Assembly: GCF_035609205.1 (NCBI RefSeq)
Contig: NZ_CP141184.1
Coordinates: 558,001 to 622,000, forward strand
Source of the DNA: Hymenobacter sp. GOD-10R
GTDB taxonomy: Bacteria; Bacteroidota; Bacteroidia; Cytophagales; Hymenobacteraceae
DNA: 64,000 nucleotides
Reading direction: 5' to 3'
The translations under genes were made by a program, and so were the position numbers. This document shows positions 19,522 to 27,060 of the stretch, piece by piece; within the stretch, counting starts at the first letter, position 1; the number at the start of each line of letters is the position of its first letter. A model generated the notes under the pieces. That model ran no database searches. It worked only from the letters and a program-made list of their open reading frames with translations, and was not told the DNA's origin.

Positions 19522-19642
19522 GTCATGCTGAGCCGGTCGAAGCATCTCTACCGCTTCGTTGAACCTCACCCCAACCCCTCTCCAAAAGAGAGGGGCTTAG
19601 AATACCACTGCGGGAGAGATGCTTCGATCAGCGCAGCATGAC
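19522..19642. repeat. Inverted-repeat element with internal CCCCTCTC hairpin
   Basis: Arms GTCATGCTGAGC... (from 19522) and ...GCGCAGCATGAC (to 19642) are imperfect inverted copies over about 30 bases. Inside is a perfect hairpin CCCCTCTC (19575-19582), CAAAA loop, GAGAGGGG (19588-19595). It carries no coding sequence and probably represents a dispersed, non-autonomous genomic repeat. Confidence 0.6.
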
Positions 19643-19676
19643 GGTCTAGTATTTGGGTCTTCGGTCGTCAACTAGC

Positions 19677-22079
19677 CTACTTCACCATCCATTCGTGAAT
19701 GCCGGTGGCGTTGTCGGCGGGAAGTTGGACTTCCAGTTTGAGGGCGGTGGTGCGCACTGGCTCAAACTGCACGGTGTTGTATTTGTCCTTCGCAATGGCA
19801 TAAGGCGTAGTGTTTTTCACCGGCACCCACTGCCCATCTTTCTGGTAATAAACCTTGTAGCTGGCCGGAATGCGGCAGCCGCCCCACGGACCGTCATCAA
19901 ACCAATATACCTTCGACTCAGACACGGTGGCGGGCTCGGCAAAGTCGTATTGCACAAACTCAGTGGTGTTTTTCTTGGGCCACCAGTGCAGGTAGGGGTA
20001 GTTGGCGTCCTTGGAGTCGATGGGGTCGTACTGGTCGGCGAGGGCCTTTAAGGTTCTGGCGTTTTTCAGCGACGAGCTAGCTTTGCTGCGCGAGGCAATG
20101 GTAGGCGCCGGCATGGGCCGAGCGGCCGAGGCTTCGTAGGGCACCCACACCGTCATGTCGCTGGGGCCGCGGTTGGCCCAGGCGTAGTACGGAATGGCTT
20201 TTACCGTTTGTGGGCTGGTCAGGAGCTGGTCGGAGTTGAGCTGGCGGCGCGAGCTGCTGCCCGCGGCCGTCAGCAGGTTGATGCCGTTGAGCAGGTTGTC
20301 CTGGTAGGCGACTTCCACTGGCGCCTTCTGATCCACGATGATGTTCTGCACCAAGCCGTTGGTGTTGTCGGGGCCTTCGAGGCAGTACACCACTGGTCCG
20401 CGCTGTAGGGCAAACTTGCCTTGGTCGTCTTTCACCTGAGCGCTGGCCACCACCTTTTCGGTCGTCATTGGCAAAGCTAGGGTCACATGGTCGCCTTTCT
20501 GCCAGCGCCGCTTCAGCACCGCGTAGCCGTGGTCAAGGGTGTACTGCATCGGCTTGCCGTTGATGCTCAAAGTAATGGGCTGGGGCGCCGCGTCCACAAA
20601 CTTGTACAGGTTGCCGGGCGTGGGTTGCTGTTGGGCCCAACCCGGAATGCGCACGCGCAAGGCGAAATCCTGGCGCTTCTGCGGATTCACGGCTAGGTCG
20701 ATCTGGCCGTCCCAAGGGTAGTTGGTTTTCTGCTCGATGTTGACCTTGCCCGAGGGCAGCTGCACGTCGCTGGTGCTGGTCATGAACAGGTTCACGTACA
20801 GGTTATCCGCGTTTTGGGCGTACACGTAGCCCGGCACCGAGGCCATAAAGCGCGTCATGTTGGAAATGCAGCAGGCGCACGCAAACCACGACCCGCGCTG
20901 GTGCTGACCCATGGAAGCCAGCGGATTAGGGTAGAAGAAATGGTCGCCGCTCAATGACACGCCCGCAATCAAACCATTGTACAAAGTGCGCTCCAGCACA
21001 TCGATGTACTTGGCGTCGCCGTGCAGCAAAAACATGCGGTTGTTCCAGTACACATTGGCAATGGACGCGCATGTTTCGGCGTAAGCCGACATATTGGGCA
21101 GCTCAAAAGGCTTCCCGAACGCCTCACCGTTGCCGGTCGCGCCGATGCCGCCCGTGATGTAGAGCTTATGGTTCACCACGTCCTCCCAAATGGCGTCGAT
21201 GGCTTTCAGGTAGCTAGGGTCGCCGGTGAGGGCGGCCACGTCGGCCATGGCCGAGTACATGTAGGTGGCCCGCACGGCGTGGCCCACGGCGGCATCTTGG
21301 TCGACCACGCGCTTGGCGGCCTGGTTGTAATCGTTGCCCTTGGGGCCGCGTACGTCCAGGAAAAACTTCGCTAGGTCGAGGTACTGCTGCTTGCCGGTGA
21401 CGCGGTAGAGCTTGGCCAGCCCAATTTCGACCACTTGGTGGCCAGGATACACTTCCACTTTGCCAGGGCCGAAGTCGTGTACCAGCAAATCGGCGTTTTT
21501 CAGGGCAATGTCGAGCAGGGTTCGTTTGCCAGTAGCCTGGTAATGCGCCACCGCGGCCTCGTACAGGTGCCCCGCATTGTACAGCTCGTGGCTAAGGTCT
21601 TCTTCTTTCTCCCAGCGCTTCGTCCCGATCCACTCGTGGGGTTTGGCAGCTTTCACTGTGCGGAAGGTATAGAGGTAGCCATCCGGTTCCTGCGCCTTGC
21701 CAATCAGCGTAATCAGCGAATCGACGTACGTCTCCATGCGCGGATTTTTCTTCACCTGCATGGCGTAGGAGGCTCCTTCAATCACCTTGTACACGTCGGT
21801 GTCGTCGAAGGGGAACTGCGTGAGCTTGTCGCCGGGTAGTTCACCCGCCGCCCGCCGGAAGTTGTCGAGGTGACCATCTTGCCGGCACTGCTGCATGGTG
21901 TGCGGAATGGTCACGTCGGCGTTGGTCTGCATCTTGGGCGCCCAAAATTGGTCGTGCACGTGCACCTGCGTAAAGGCGACCGGCTGAATCGGGTAGTCGC
22001 GCGGCGGCGCGACCTTCTGCGCACTGGCGGCACTCGCCAGACCTAGGAACAGCAAGCTAAAAGCGAAAGATGGGCGCAT
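19677..22079 (-). CDS. GH127 beta-L-arabinofuranosidase, third, with C-terminal carbohydrate-binding-like domain
   Basis: An 800-residue secreted enzyme, closely related to the first GH127 in its catalytic part (shared openings DYPIQPVAFTQV and FPFDDTDVYK). The zinc site is Glu335-x-Cys337 (ETCASIANVYW) and Cys403-Cys404 (CACCISNM). After residue 650 it carries an extra domain of about 120 residues (WWPKKNTTEFVQYDF ... VYWFDDGPWGGCRIP) resembling a discoidin-type galactose-binding fold, absent from the first paralog. This is probably a substrate- or wall-targeting module. It is the first glycosidase gene after the hydroxyproline operon on the same strand, separated by a REP doublet. Confidence 0.92.
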   Translation of the reverse strand: MRPSFAFSLLFLGLASAASAQKVAPPRDYPIQPVAFTQVHVHDQFWAPKMQTNADVTIPHTMQQCRQDGHLDNFRRAAGELPGDKLTQFPFDDTDVYKVIEGASYAMQVKKNPRMETYVDSLITLIGKAQEPDGYLYTFRTVKAAKPHEWIGTKRWEKEEDLSHELYNAGHLYEAAVAHYQATGKRTLLDIALKNADLLVHDFGPGKVEVYPGHQVVEIGLAKLYRVTGKQQYLDLAKFFLDVRGPKGNDYNQAAKRVVDQDAAVGHAVRATYMYSAMADVAALTGDPSYLKAIDAIWEDVVNHKLYITGGIGATGNGEAFGKPFELPNMSAYAETCASIANVYWNNRMFLLHGDAKYIDVLERTLYNGLIAGVSLSGDHFFYPNPLASMGQHQRGSWFACACCISNMTRFMASVPGYVYAQNADNLYVNLFMTSTSDVQLPSGKVNIEQKTNYPWDGQIDLAVNPQKRQDFALRVRIPGWAQQQPTPGNLYKFVDAAPQPITLSINGKPMQYTLDHGYAVLKRRWQKGDHVTLALPMTTEKVVASAQVKDDQGKFALQRGPVVYCLEGPDNTNGLVQNIIVDQKAPVEVAYQDNLLNGINLLTAAGSSSRRQLNSDQLLTSPQTVKAIPYYAWANRGPSDMTVWVPYEASAARPMPAPTIASRSKASSSLKNARTLKALADQYDPIDSKDANYPYLHWWPKKNTTEFVQYDFAEPATVSESKVYWFDDGPWGGCRIPASYKVYYQKDGQWVPVKNTTPYAIAKDKYNTVQFEPVRTTALKLEVQLPADNATGIHEWMVK

Positions 22080-22113
22080 GGCAGGAGAGCTAGGAGGTTT
22101 GGGTGGGAGTGGT

Positions 22114-22242
22114 GTAGAGACACATACTTGTGTCTCCTCGCGTTGCGGATGTTGTTTACCTAGGTCGTTCTTGGAGGATTGTTCTTAAGTAAATTGTGTT
22201 GGCGTTATCGTTCAACAGTGAGACACAAGTATGTGTCTCTAC
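22114..22242. repeat. REP-doublet (BIME-like) inverted hairpin pair, copy C
   Basis: The left arm (22114-22136) and the inverted right arm (ending at 22242) repeat the GAGACACA-TACT-TGTGTCTC hairpin of copy A, with a longer spacer. The right arm ends seven bases before the stop of the D-hydroxyproline dehydrogenase gene (22249), so it could also act as its transcription barrier. Confidence 0.7.
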
Positions 22243-22248
22243 ATTGAC

Positions 22249-23496
22249 CTAGCTGTACCGGTCGGGCGAGAAGGCATCCATCAGCAGGCTGGTTTTCTGG
22301 TCGCGCAGTTGCTCGGCGAGAAGCTTGCCGGTGCCGGGTGCTAGGCTGATGCCCATCATGCTGTGGCCGGTGCCGAACAGCACATTGCGCCACTTTGCCG
22401 TCGGGCCGATGTAGGGCAGGCCGTCGGGCGAGCAGGGGCGCAGGCCGCTCCACACCGTTTGTGGGTCGGGTGCCACGGGCGTAAAATCGCCGTAGTAGCG
22501 CTGAATCGACTCGAAGATGCCCTGCACCCGCTTGCGGTTGATGCTCACATCGGTGTCGGTGATTTCCATGGTGCCCCCAAACCGCACTTGCCCGCCGAAG
22601 GGCGTTACGGCTACTTTCTGCTCGGTGAGAATGGCCGGGATGCGGATGGCAGGCTGGTTGGTTTGCATGAAGCTGTAACCCTTCCCCGAGAGCATGGGCA
22701 GGCGCACGCCCAGCTGGCGCGCCACCTTGCCCGACCAAGCCCCGGCGCATACTACGAGGTCGTCGCAGGCGAAGTCGCCCTGCGTGGTGATGACGTGCGT
22801 GATGGTGTCGCCCGTGTGGTCGAAGCGCAGCACTTCGGCCTGCGAAATCAACCGCACACCACGGGCTTGCAGGTGGTTTTTGAGGAAGCTGTAAAGCTTG
22901 GCCGGATCGAGGTGAGCGTCGCCGGTGAAGTGCACAGCCCCGCGTACGTCGAGGTTGGTGTCGGGTTCCAGGGCCCGCACTTCGTCGCGCGACAACACGT
23001 TGGCTTCGATGCCGACCGTGTTGGAAAGCTGCGCCATTTCCACTTCCTCGTGCTCGATGGCGGCCGTTTTGTAGAGCATGAGCAAGCCTTTTTCTTCCAA
23101 ACCTAGCTTCGCTTCGGGGTGCTGCTGAGCTAGATCGAAGTACAGGCTCTTGCTGAGCAAACTCAGGTTTTTGAGGTAGGGAATGCTGCGGTCGACGTGC
23201 TTGGGCGTGGCCGAGCGATAAAATAGCAGGCACCACTCCACCAATCGGCGGTCGAGGCGGGGGTGAATGTAGAAGGGGCTTTTAGAAGAAAACATCCACT
23301 TGATGCCCTTGCCGATCATGCCGGGCGAGGCTAGGGGCACGAAGTGGCTCGGTACGATCATGCCCGCGTTGCCGGTGGAGCAGCCCTGGGCTAGGTCGCC
23401 TTGGTCGAGCACGGTCACGCCGAAGCCGGCTTCCTCTAGGTAATAGGCTGTGAATAAGCCGATGATGCCGCCCCCGACAATTACTACGTTGCTCAT
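22249..23496 (-). CDS. FAD-dependent D-amino-acid oxidase-type enzyme, probable cis-4-hydroxy-D-proline dehydrogenase
   Basis: A 415-residue DAO-family flavoprotein. The N-terminal Rossmann motif VVIVGGGIIGLFTAYYLEE binds FAD, and the C-terminal part is typical for the family (SGLRPCSPDGLPYIGP, then GTGHSMMGISLAPGTGK). In the trans-4-hydroxy-L-proline pathway this enzyme type oxidises cis-4-hydroxy-D-proline to 1-pyrroline-4-hydroxy-2-carboxylate in the cytoplasm or at the inner membrane face. It begins three bases after the stop of the epimerase gene that makes its substrate, so it is the last gene of the operon. The family also contains glycine, sarcosine and D-amino-acid oxidases; the operon decides the call. 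Confidence 0.88.
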   Translation of the reverse strand: MSNVVIVGGGIIGLFTAYYLEEAGFGVTVLDQGDLAQGCSTGNAGMIVPSHFVPLASPGMIGKGIKWMFSSKSPFYIHPRLDRRLVEWCLLFYRSATPKHVDRSIPYLKNLSLLSKSLYFDLAQQHPEAKLGLEEKGLLMLYKTAAIEHEEVEMAQLSNTVGIEANVLSRDEVRALEPDTNLDVRGAVHFTGDAHLDPAKLYSFLKNHLQARGVRLISQAEVLRFDHTGDTITHVITTQGDFACDDLVVCAGAWSGKVARQLGVRLPMLSGKGYSFMQTNQPAIRIPAILTEQKVAVTPFGGQVRFGGTMEITDTDVSINRKRVQGIFESIQRYYGDFTPVAPDPQTVWSGLRPCSPDGLPYIGPTAKWRNVLFGTGHSMMGISLAPGTGKLLAEQLRDQKTSLLMDAFSPDRYS

Positions 23497-23499
23497 ACC

Positions 23500-24501
23500 C
23501 TAGAGAACTTGAAAACCGTGAACGTAAGGATCTTCGTCGTCGAAGAAGATGGTGTTGTGCCCCGTAATGATGGCCCACCCTTCGATGCCCGGACGAATGG
23601 CCGGCCGCCCCGCCACGGTGGTTTCCTCCTCGATGGTGCCTTTGAAAATGGACCCAATAATGCTTTCGTGGATAAACTCCTGCCCCGGCTTGAGCTTGCC
23701 CTTGGCGTACCACTGCGCCATGCGCGCCGAGGTGCCCGTGCCGCACGGCGACCGGTCGATGGCCTTGTCGCCGTAAAACACCGCGTTGCGGGCCGTGGAG
23801 CTAGGACTCAGTGTATCGCCCGCCCACAGAATGTGCGACAAACCTTGAATAGTCGGGTTTTCGGGGTGCACGAAGGTGTACTGCTCGTTGAGGCGCTGGC
23901 GCAGCACCCGGCTCCAGCTGATGAGCTTGTCGGCCGGGTAGGCTTGCAGGCCCTGGAAGTTCTCCTGCGGATCGACGATGGCGTAGAAGTTGCCGCCGTA
24001 GGCCACATCCACCCGCAGCGGACCTAGCTCGGGGCACTCCACGGCTAGGTTTTCGGAGTCGAGGTAGGCCGGGATATTCGTCAGCTTCACCGACTTAATC
24101 TTCTGACCTTCCTGGCGGTACGAAACCAGTACTAAGCCGGCCGGCGTTTCGAGGCGCAGTTGGCCGGGCACTTTGGGCGTAATCAGGCCTTCCTCCAAGG
24201 CAATAGTCACGGTGCCGATGGTGCCGTGGCCACACATAGGCAGGCAGCCGCTGGTTTCGATGTAGAGCACGGCCACATCGTTGGCAGGATCTTGGGGCGG
24301 GTACAGGATGCTGCCCGACATCATGTCGTGGCCGCGGGGCTCAAACATAAGCCCCTTCCGAATCCAGTCGTAATCACGCAGAAAGTGTTGGCGCTTCTCG
24401 CTCATGTTAGCGCCGTGCAGCTCGGGGCCGCCGCCCGCTACCAGGCGCACCGGGTTGCCGCAGGTGTGGGCGTCAATGCAAAAAAATGTTTTACGGGCCA
24501 T
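23500..24501 (-). CDS. 4-hydroxyproline 2-epimerase (proline racemase family)
   Basis: A 333-residue cytoplasmic enzyme that inverts C2 of trans-4-hydroxy-L-proline to cis-4-hydroxy-D-proline. Both catalytic cysteines of the family are present: Cys90 in PMCGHGTIG and Cys253 in SPCGTGTSA. The N-terminus (CIDAHTCGNPVRLVAGG) is typical. Members lacking the second Cys are dehydratases, so its presence supports a true epimerase. Proline racemase is the close alternative, but the surrounding dehydrogenase, deaminase and semialdehyde dehydrogenase define the hydroxyproline pathway. A 51-base gap with a perfect hairpin separates it from the upstream dehydrogenase gene. Confidence 0.93.
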   Translation of the reverse strand: MARKTFFCIDAHTCGNPVRLVAGGGPELHGANMSEKRQHFLRDYDWIRKGLMFEPRGHDMMSGSILYPPQDPANDVAVLYIETSGCLPMCGHGTIGTVTIALEEGLITPKVPGQLRLETPAGLVLVSYRQEGQKIKSVKLTNIPAYLDSENLAVECPELGPLRVDVAYGGNFYAIVDPQENFQGLQAYPADKLISWSRVLRQRLNEQYTFVHPENPTIQGLSHILWAGDTLSPSSTARNAVFYGDKAIDRSPCGTGTSARMAQWYAKGKLKPGQEFIHESIIGSIFKGTIEEETTVAGRPAIRPGIEGWAIITGHNTIFFDDEDPYVHGFQVL

Positions 24502-24516
24502 AAAGTGGCTAATGGT

Positions 24517-24544
24517 GTAGCGCGGACTATAAAGTCCGCGCTAC
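24517..24544. repeat. Perfect GTAG...CTAC hairpin inside the hydroxyproline operon
   Basis: GTAGCGCGGACT (24517-24528), loop ATAA, AGTCCGCGCTAC (24533-24544): a 12-bp perfect stem between the semialdehyde dehydrogenase and epimerase genes. It is a single REP-like unit with the same GTAG/CTAC ends as the doublets at 14481, 17042 and 22114. It could affect mRNA stability or relative expression within the operon. Confidence 0.65.
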
Positions 24545-24551
24545 AGCTAGG

Positions 24552-26006
24552 TTAAAGACTGCGCTGCGTTACTTCCCCGTCGATCATCCGCCAGATACCC
24601 GTCGGATTTTCGTTGCGCAACTCCGGTGGCAGCAGCTCCGCTGGCGCCGACTGGAACGTGACCGGCCGTGCAAAGCGCTTGATGGCATAGGAGCCCACCG
24701 ACGTGCTGCGTGGGTCAGTAGTGGCTGGGAAAGGCCCGCCGTGGGTCATGGCGTGGCTGACTTCTACACCCGTGGGCACGCCGGCAAACAGCAAGCGGCC
24801 GCACTTCTCGCGGAGCGCATCGGCTACAGGTTCGGCTTGGGCTAGCTCGGCGGCAGTACCCCACAAGGTGCAGGTGAGCTGCCCGTGCAAGGCGTTAGCA
24901 GCGGCCAGTAGCTCAGCTTCGTCTTGGTAAGTAACTACCAGGGTGAAAGGACCGAACACTTCTTCCTGCAATGCCGCATTCTGTATCCATTGCGCAGCTG
25001 AGGTGCGAGCTAGGCCAGCGCGGCCTTCCAGCGTGTGCGTCTCGGGCTGAACCAAGGCGTGCACATTGGCGTGCTGAAGAAGGGAGGAAAGGTTCTGGTA
25101 GTAATTGTCGGCGATGCCCGCGTGAAGCATGTGGGTTGCGGTGGCGCTGCTGAGCGTTTCTCCTAGGCTGTCTACGAAAGCTTCGGCAGCCTCGTCGGCT
25201 GGCACGAACACCAGCCCCGGACACGTACAGAACTGCCCCGCGCCAAGCAGCACCGATTGCGCCGCCTGCTGTGCCAACCCAGTTGGGTCGGAAGCTAGCT
25301 TTTCTGGTAAGATGAACAGCGGGTTGACGCTGCCCATTTCGGCGTACACCGGAATCGGTACGTCGCGGCGCGTAGCTAGGTCAAATAACGCTTTGCCAGC
25401 GCCGTAAGAGCCCGTAAAGGCCACGGCACGCACGGCAGGATGCTGCACCAGCTCCGTCCCGACTTGCGTGCCGCCCACTACGTGTTGGAACACCGCCGCC
25501 GGCAAGTTGCACTGCTGCGCCGCCTTGGCAATGGCTTCGGCTACTAACACGGAGGTGCGCGGGTGCGCAGGATGCGCTTTATACACCACCGGGCAGCCGG
25601 CCGCTAGCGCCGAGGCCGTGTCGCCGCCAGCCGTCGAAAAAGCTAGGGGGAAGTTGCTGGCTCCAAATACTGCTACCGGCCCCAGCGGCAGCAGCAGCCG
25701 ACGCATATCGGGGCGGGGGAGGGGCTGACGGTCGGGCAGGGCCGTGTCAATAGTGGCCTCGGCCCAGTAGCCGTTCTCTACCAAATCGGCAAACAGGCGC
25801 AGCTGACCTTGCGTGCGGCCTCGCTCGCCAGTGAGGCGTGCCAACGGAAGGTTGCTTTCGGTGCTGGCGGTCTGCAGCAGCTGATCACCTAGCTCATCGA
25901 TGGCCGTGGCGATGGCGCGCAAGAACGTAGCCCGCTCGGCACCCGTGGTTTTTTTATAAATAGCGTAAGCCGCCGTGGCTTCGGCCAGGAGCGCATCAAA
26001 CGGCAT
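24552..26006 (-). CDS. Aldehyde dehydrogenase, probable alpha-ketoglutarate semialdehyde dehydrogenase
   Basis: A 484-residue NAD(P)-dependent aldehyde dehydrogenase of the subgroup acting on 2,5-dioxovalerate. The catalytic cysteine is Cys260 in GQFCTCPG, the usual GSYGAGKALFD cofactor stretch lies upstream, and the general-base glutamate is in YAEMGSVNP. It would convert alpha-ketoglutarate semialdehyde to alpha-ketoglutarate, the last step of hydroxyproline breakdown. The same chemistry also ends some pentose (L-arabinose) and glucarate pathways, so in this arabinose-rich locus it might serve both. Its start overlaps the end of the deaminase gene by 11 bases, showing translational coupling. 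Confidence 0.9.
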   Translation of the reverse strand: MPFDALLAEATAAYAIYKKTTGAERATFLRAIATAIDELGDQLLQTASTESNLPLARLTGERGRTQGQLRLFADLVENGYWAEATIDTALPDRQPLPRPDMRRLLLPLGPVAVFGASNFPLAFSTAGGDTASALAAGCPVVYKAHPAHPRTSVLVAEAIAKAAQQCNLPAAVFQHVVGGTQVGTELVQHPAVRAVAFTGSYGAGKALFDLATRRDVPIPVYAEMGSVNPLFILPEKLASDPTGLAQQAAQSVLLGAGQFCTCPGLVFVPADEAAEAFVDSLGETLSSATATHMLHAGIADNYYQNLSSLLQHANVHALVQPETHTLEGRAGLARTSAAQWIQNAALQEEVFGPFTLVVTYQDEAELLAAANALHGQLTCTLWGTAAELAQAEPVADALREKCGRLLFAGVPTGVEVSHAMTHGGPFPATTDPRSTSVGSYAIKRFARPVTFQSAPAELLPPELRNENPTGIWRMIDGEVTQRSL

Positions 26007-26931
26007 GGACAGCGGCAGGCGTAGCGGTGAATGTGGGGAGCGCCGGGCGCGTATCGAGGCCGTGTTGAATGAGGGCCATTACCCGCTCCCGCTCCTCGCC
26101 AATCAGTGTCAGGCGCGGGGCCCGCACGTGCTCGGTGCCAAGGCCAGCCATTTGTTCGGCTAGCTTGATGTACTGCACCAGCTTTGCATGAATGTCGAGC
26201 TCTAGCAGGGGCAGGAACCACCGGTAAATCGTGCGGGCTTCTTCAATGCGGCCTTCCTGCACGAGGCGGTAAATGGCCACCGTTTCTGCTGGGAAAGCGC
26301 ACACCAAGCCGGCTACCCAGCCGTGGGCGCCCATCAGCAGCGCTTCCAAAGCTAGGGTATCTACGCCGCCCATAATCCGCAGCCGGTCGCCGTAGCGCGT
26401 CACCATGCGCGTCACGTTCGATACGTCGCGCGTCGACTCTTTCACGGCCTCCACGTTAGGGCACGCGTCGAGCAGCTTGTCGAAGATTTCAAGCGTGACG
26501 TAGGTTTTGTAGTCGACGGGGTTGTTGTAGATCATGATGGGCAGCTCTGTGCTCTGCGCCACCGACGTGAAGTAGGCGAGCGTTTCGCGCGCATCGGTGG
26601 GGTAGCGCATGGCCGGCAGCAGCATCAGGCCCGAGGCACCTAGGTCTTCGGCTTCCTGCGCCCGCAGAACAGCTTCCTGGGTGGATCCCTCGGCGATGTT
26701 GAGCACCACGGGCACGCGGTCCGCTACGTAGTCGATGGTGCGCCTCGTCAGTTCGTATTTCTCTTCCGTGCGCAGCACGCTCGATTCGCCAAGCGTACCG
26801 CCCAGAATAATACCGTGCACGCCAGCGGCTAGCTGAGCATCGATGTTCTTGAAAAACGTGTCGAAGTCCAGACTGCCGTCTTGGTGAAACTTCGTCGTAA
26901 CTGCTGGGAATACGCCTTGCCAGTTGATCAT
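25996..26931 (-). CDS. DHDPS/NAL-family lyase, probable 1-pyrroline-4-hydroxy-2-carboxylate deaminase
   Basis: A 311-residue TIM-barrel enzyme of the dihydrodipicolinate synthase family. The Schiff-base lysine is Lys164 (VEAVKEST), the partner tyrosine is in IMIYNNPVDY, and GGTLGESS is the substrate carboxylate-binding loop. In this operon the expected reaction is deamination of 1-pyrroline-4-hydroxy-2-carboxylate to alpha-ketoglutarate semialdehyde. Alternatives in the family are DHDPS itself, KDG aldolase, or L-2-keto-3-deoxyarabonate dehydratase; the last would also feed the next gene and suits the arabinose context. It is the first gene of the operon, divergent from the AraC regulator. 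Confidence 0.87.
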   Translation of the reverse strand: MINWQGVFPAVTTKFHQDGSLDFDTFFKNIDAQLAAGVHGIILGGTLGESSVLRTEEKYELTRRTIDYVADRVPVVLNIAEGSTQEAVLRAQEAEDLGASGLMLLPAMRYPTDARETLAYFTSVAQSTELPIMIYNNPVDYKTYVTLEIFDKLLDACPNVEAVKESTRDVSNVTRMVTRYGDRLRIMGGVDTLALEALLMGAHGWVAGLVCAFPAETVAIYRLVQEGRIEEARTIYRWFLPLLELDIHAKLVQYIKLAEQMAGLGTEHVRAPRLTLIGEERERVMALIQHGLDTRPALPTFTATPAAVHAV

Positions 26932-27060
26932 AAGTTTTATCGCTTTTTTACAAAGCTATCCGCTCTGGAAGGCGAAGTCCCGTACGGAATTAGTAAGAGA
27001 TAATGCTATATTGACAATTATCCCGCGATTTGCGTGATAGCCGATTAATATAGTACCGTC
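26932..27060. promoter_or_regulatory. Divergent promoter region of hydroxyproline operon and AraC regulator
   Basis: The 129-base gap holds a minus-strand -7-like TAGCTTTG (complement of 26951-26958), matching TAnnTTTG and placed a short distance before the deaminase ATG. No good -33 element is seen, as expected for a promoter that needs an activator. An AT-rich stretch at 27003-27025 is a possible activator site. Confidence 0.4.

Noticed and set aside
22205..23746. Long open frames in alternative phases across the hydroxyproline genes
   Set aside because: They are GC-rich shadows: the real frames carry FAD and racemase motifs, while the shadows have no motifs and extreme Arg/Ala content.
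25996..26931. Dihydrodipicolinate synthase for lysine biosynthesis
   Set aside because: The family fits, but the operon with epimerase, D-hydroxyproline dehydrogenase and ketoglutarate semialdehyde dehydrogenase points to the hydroxyproline deaminase.
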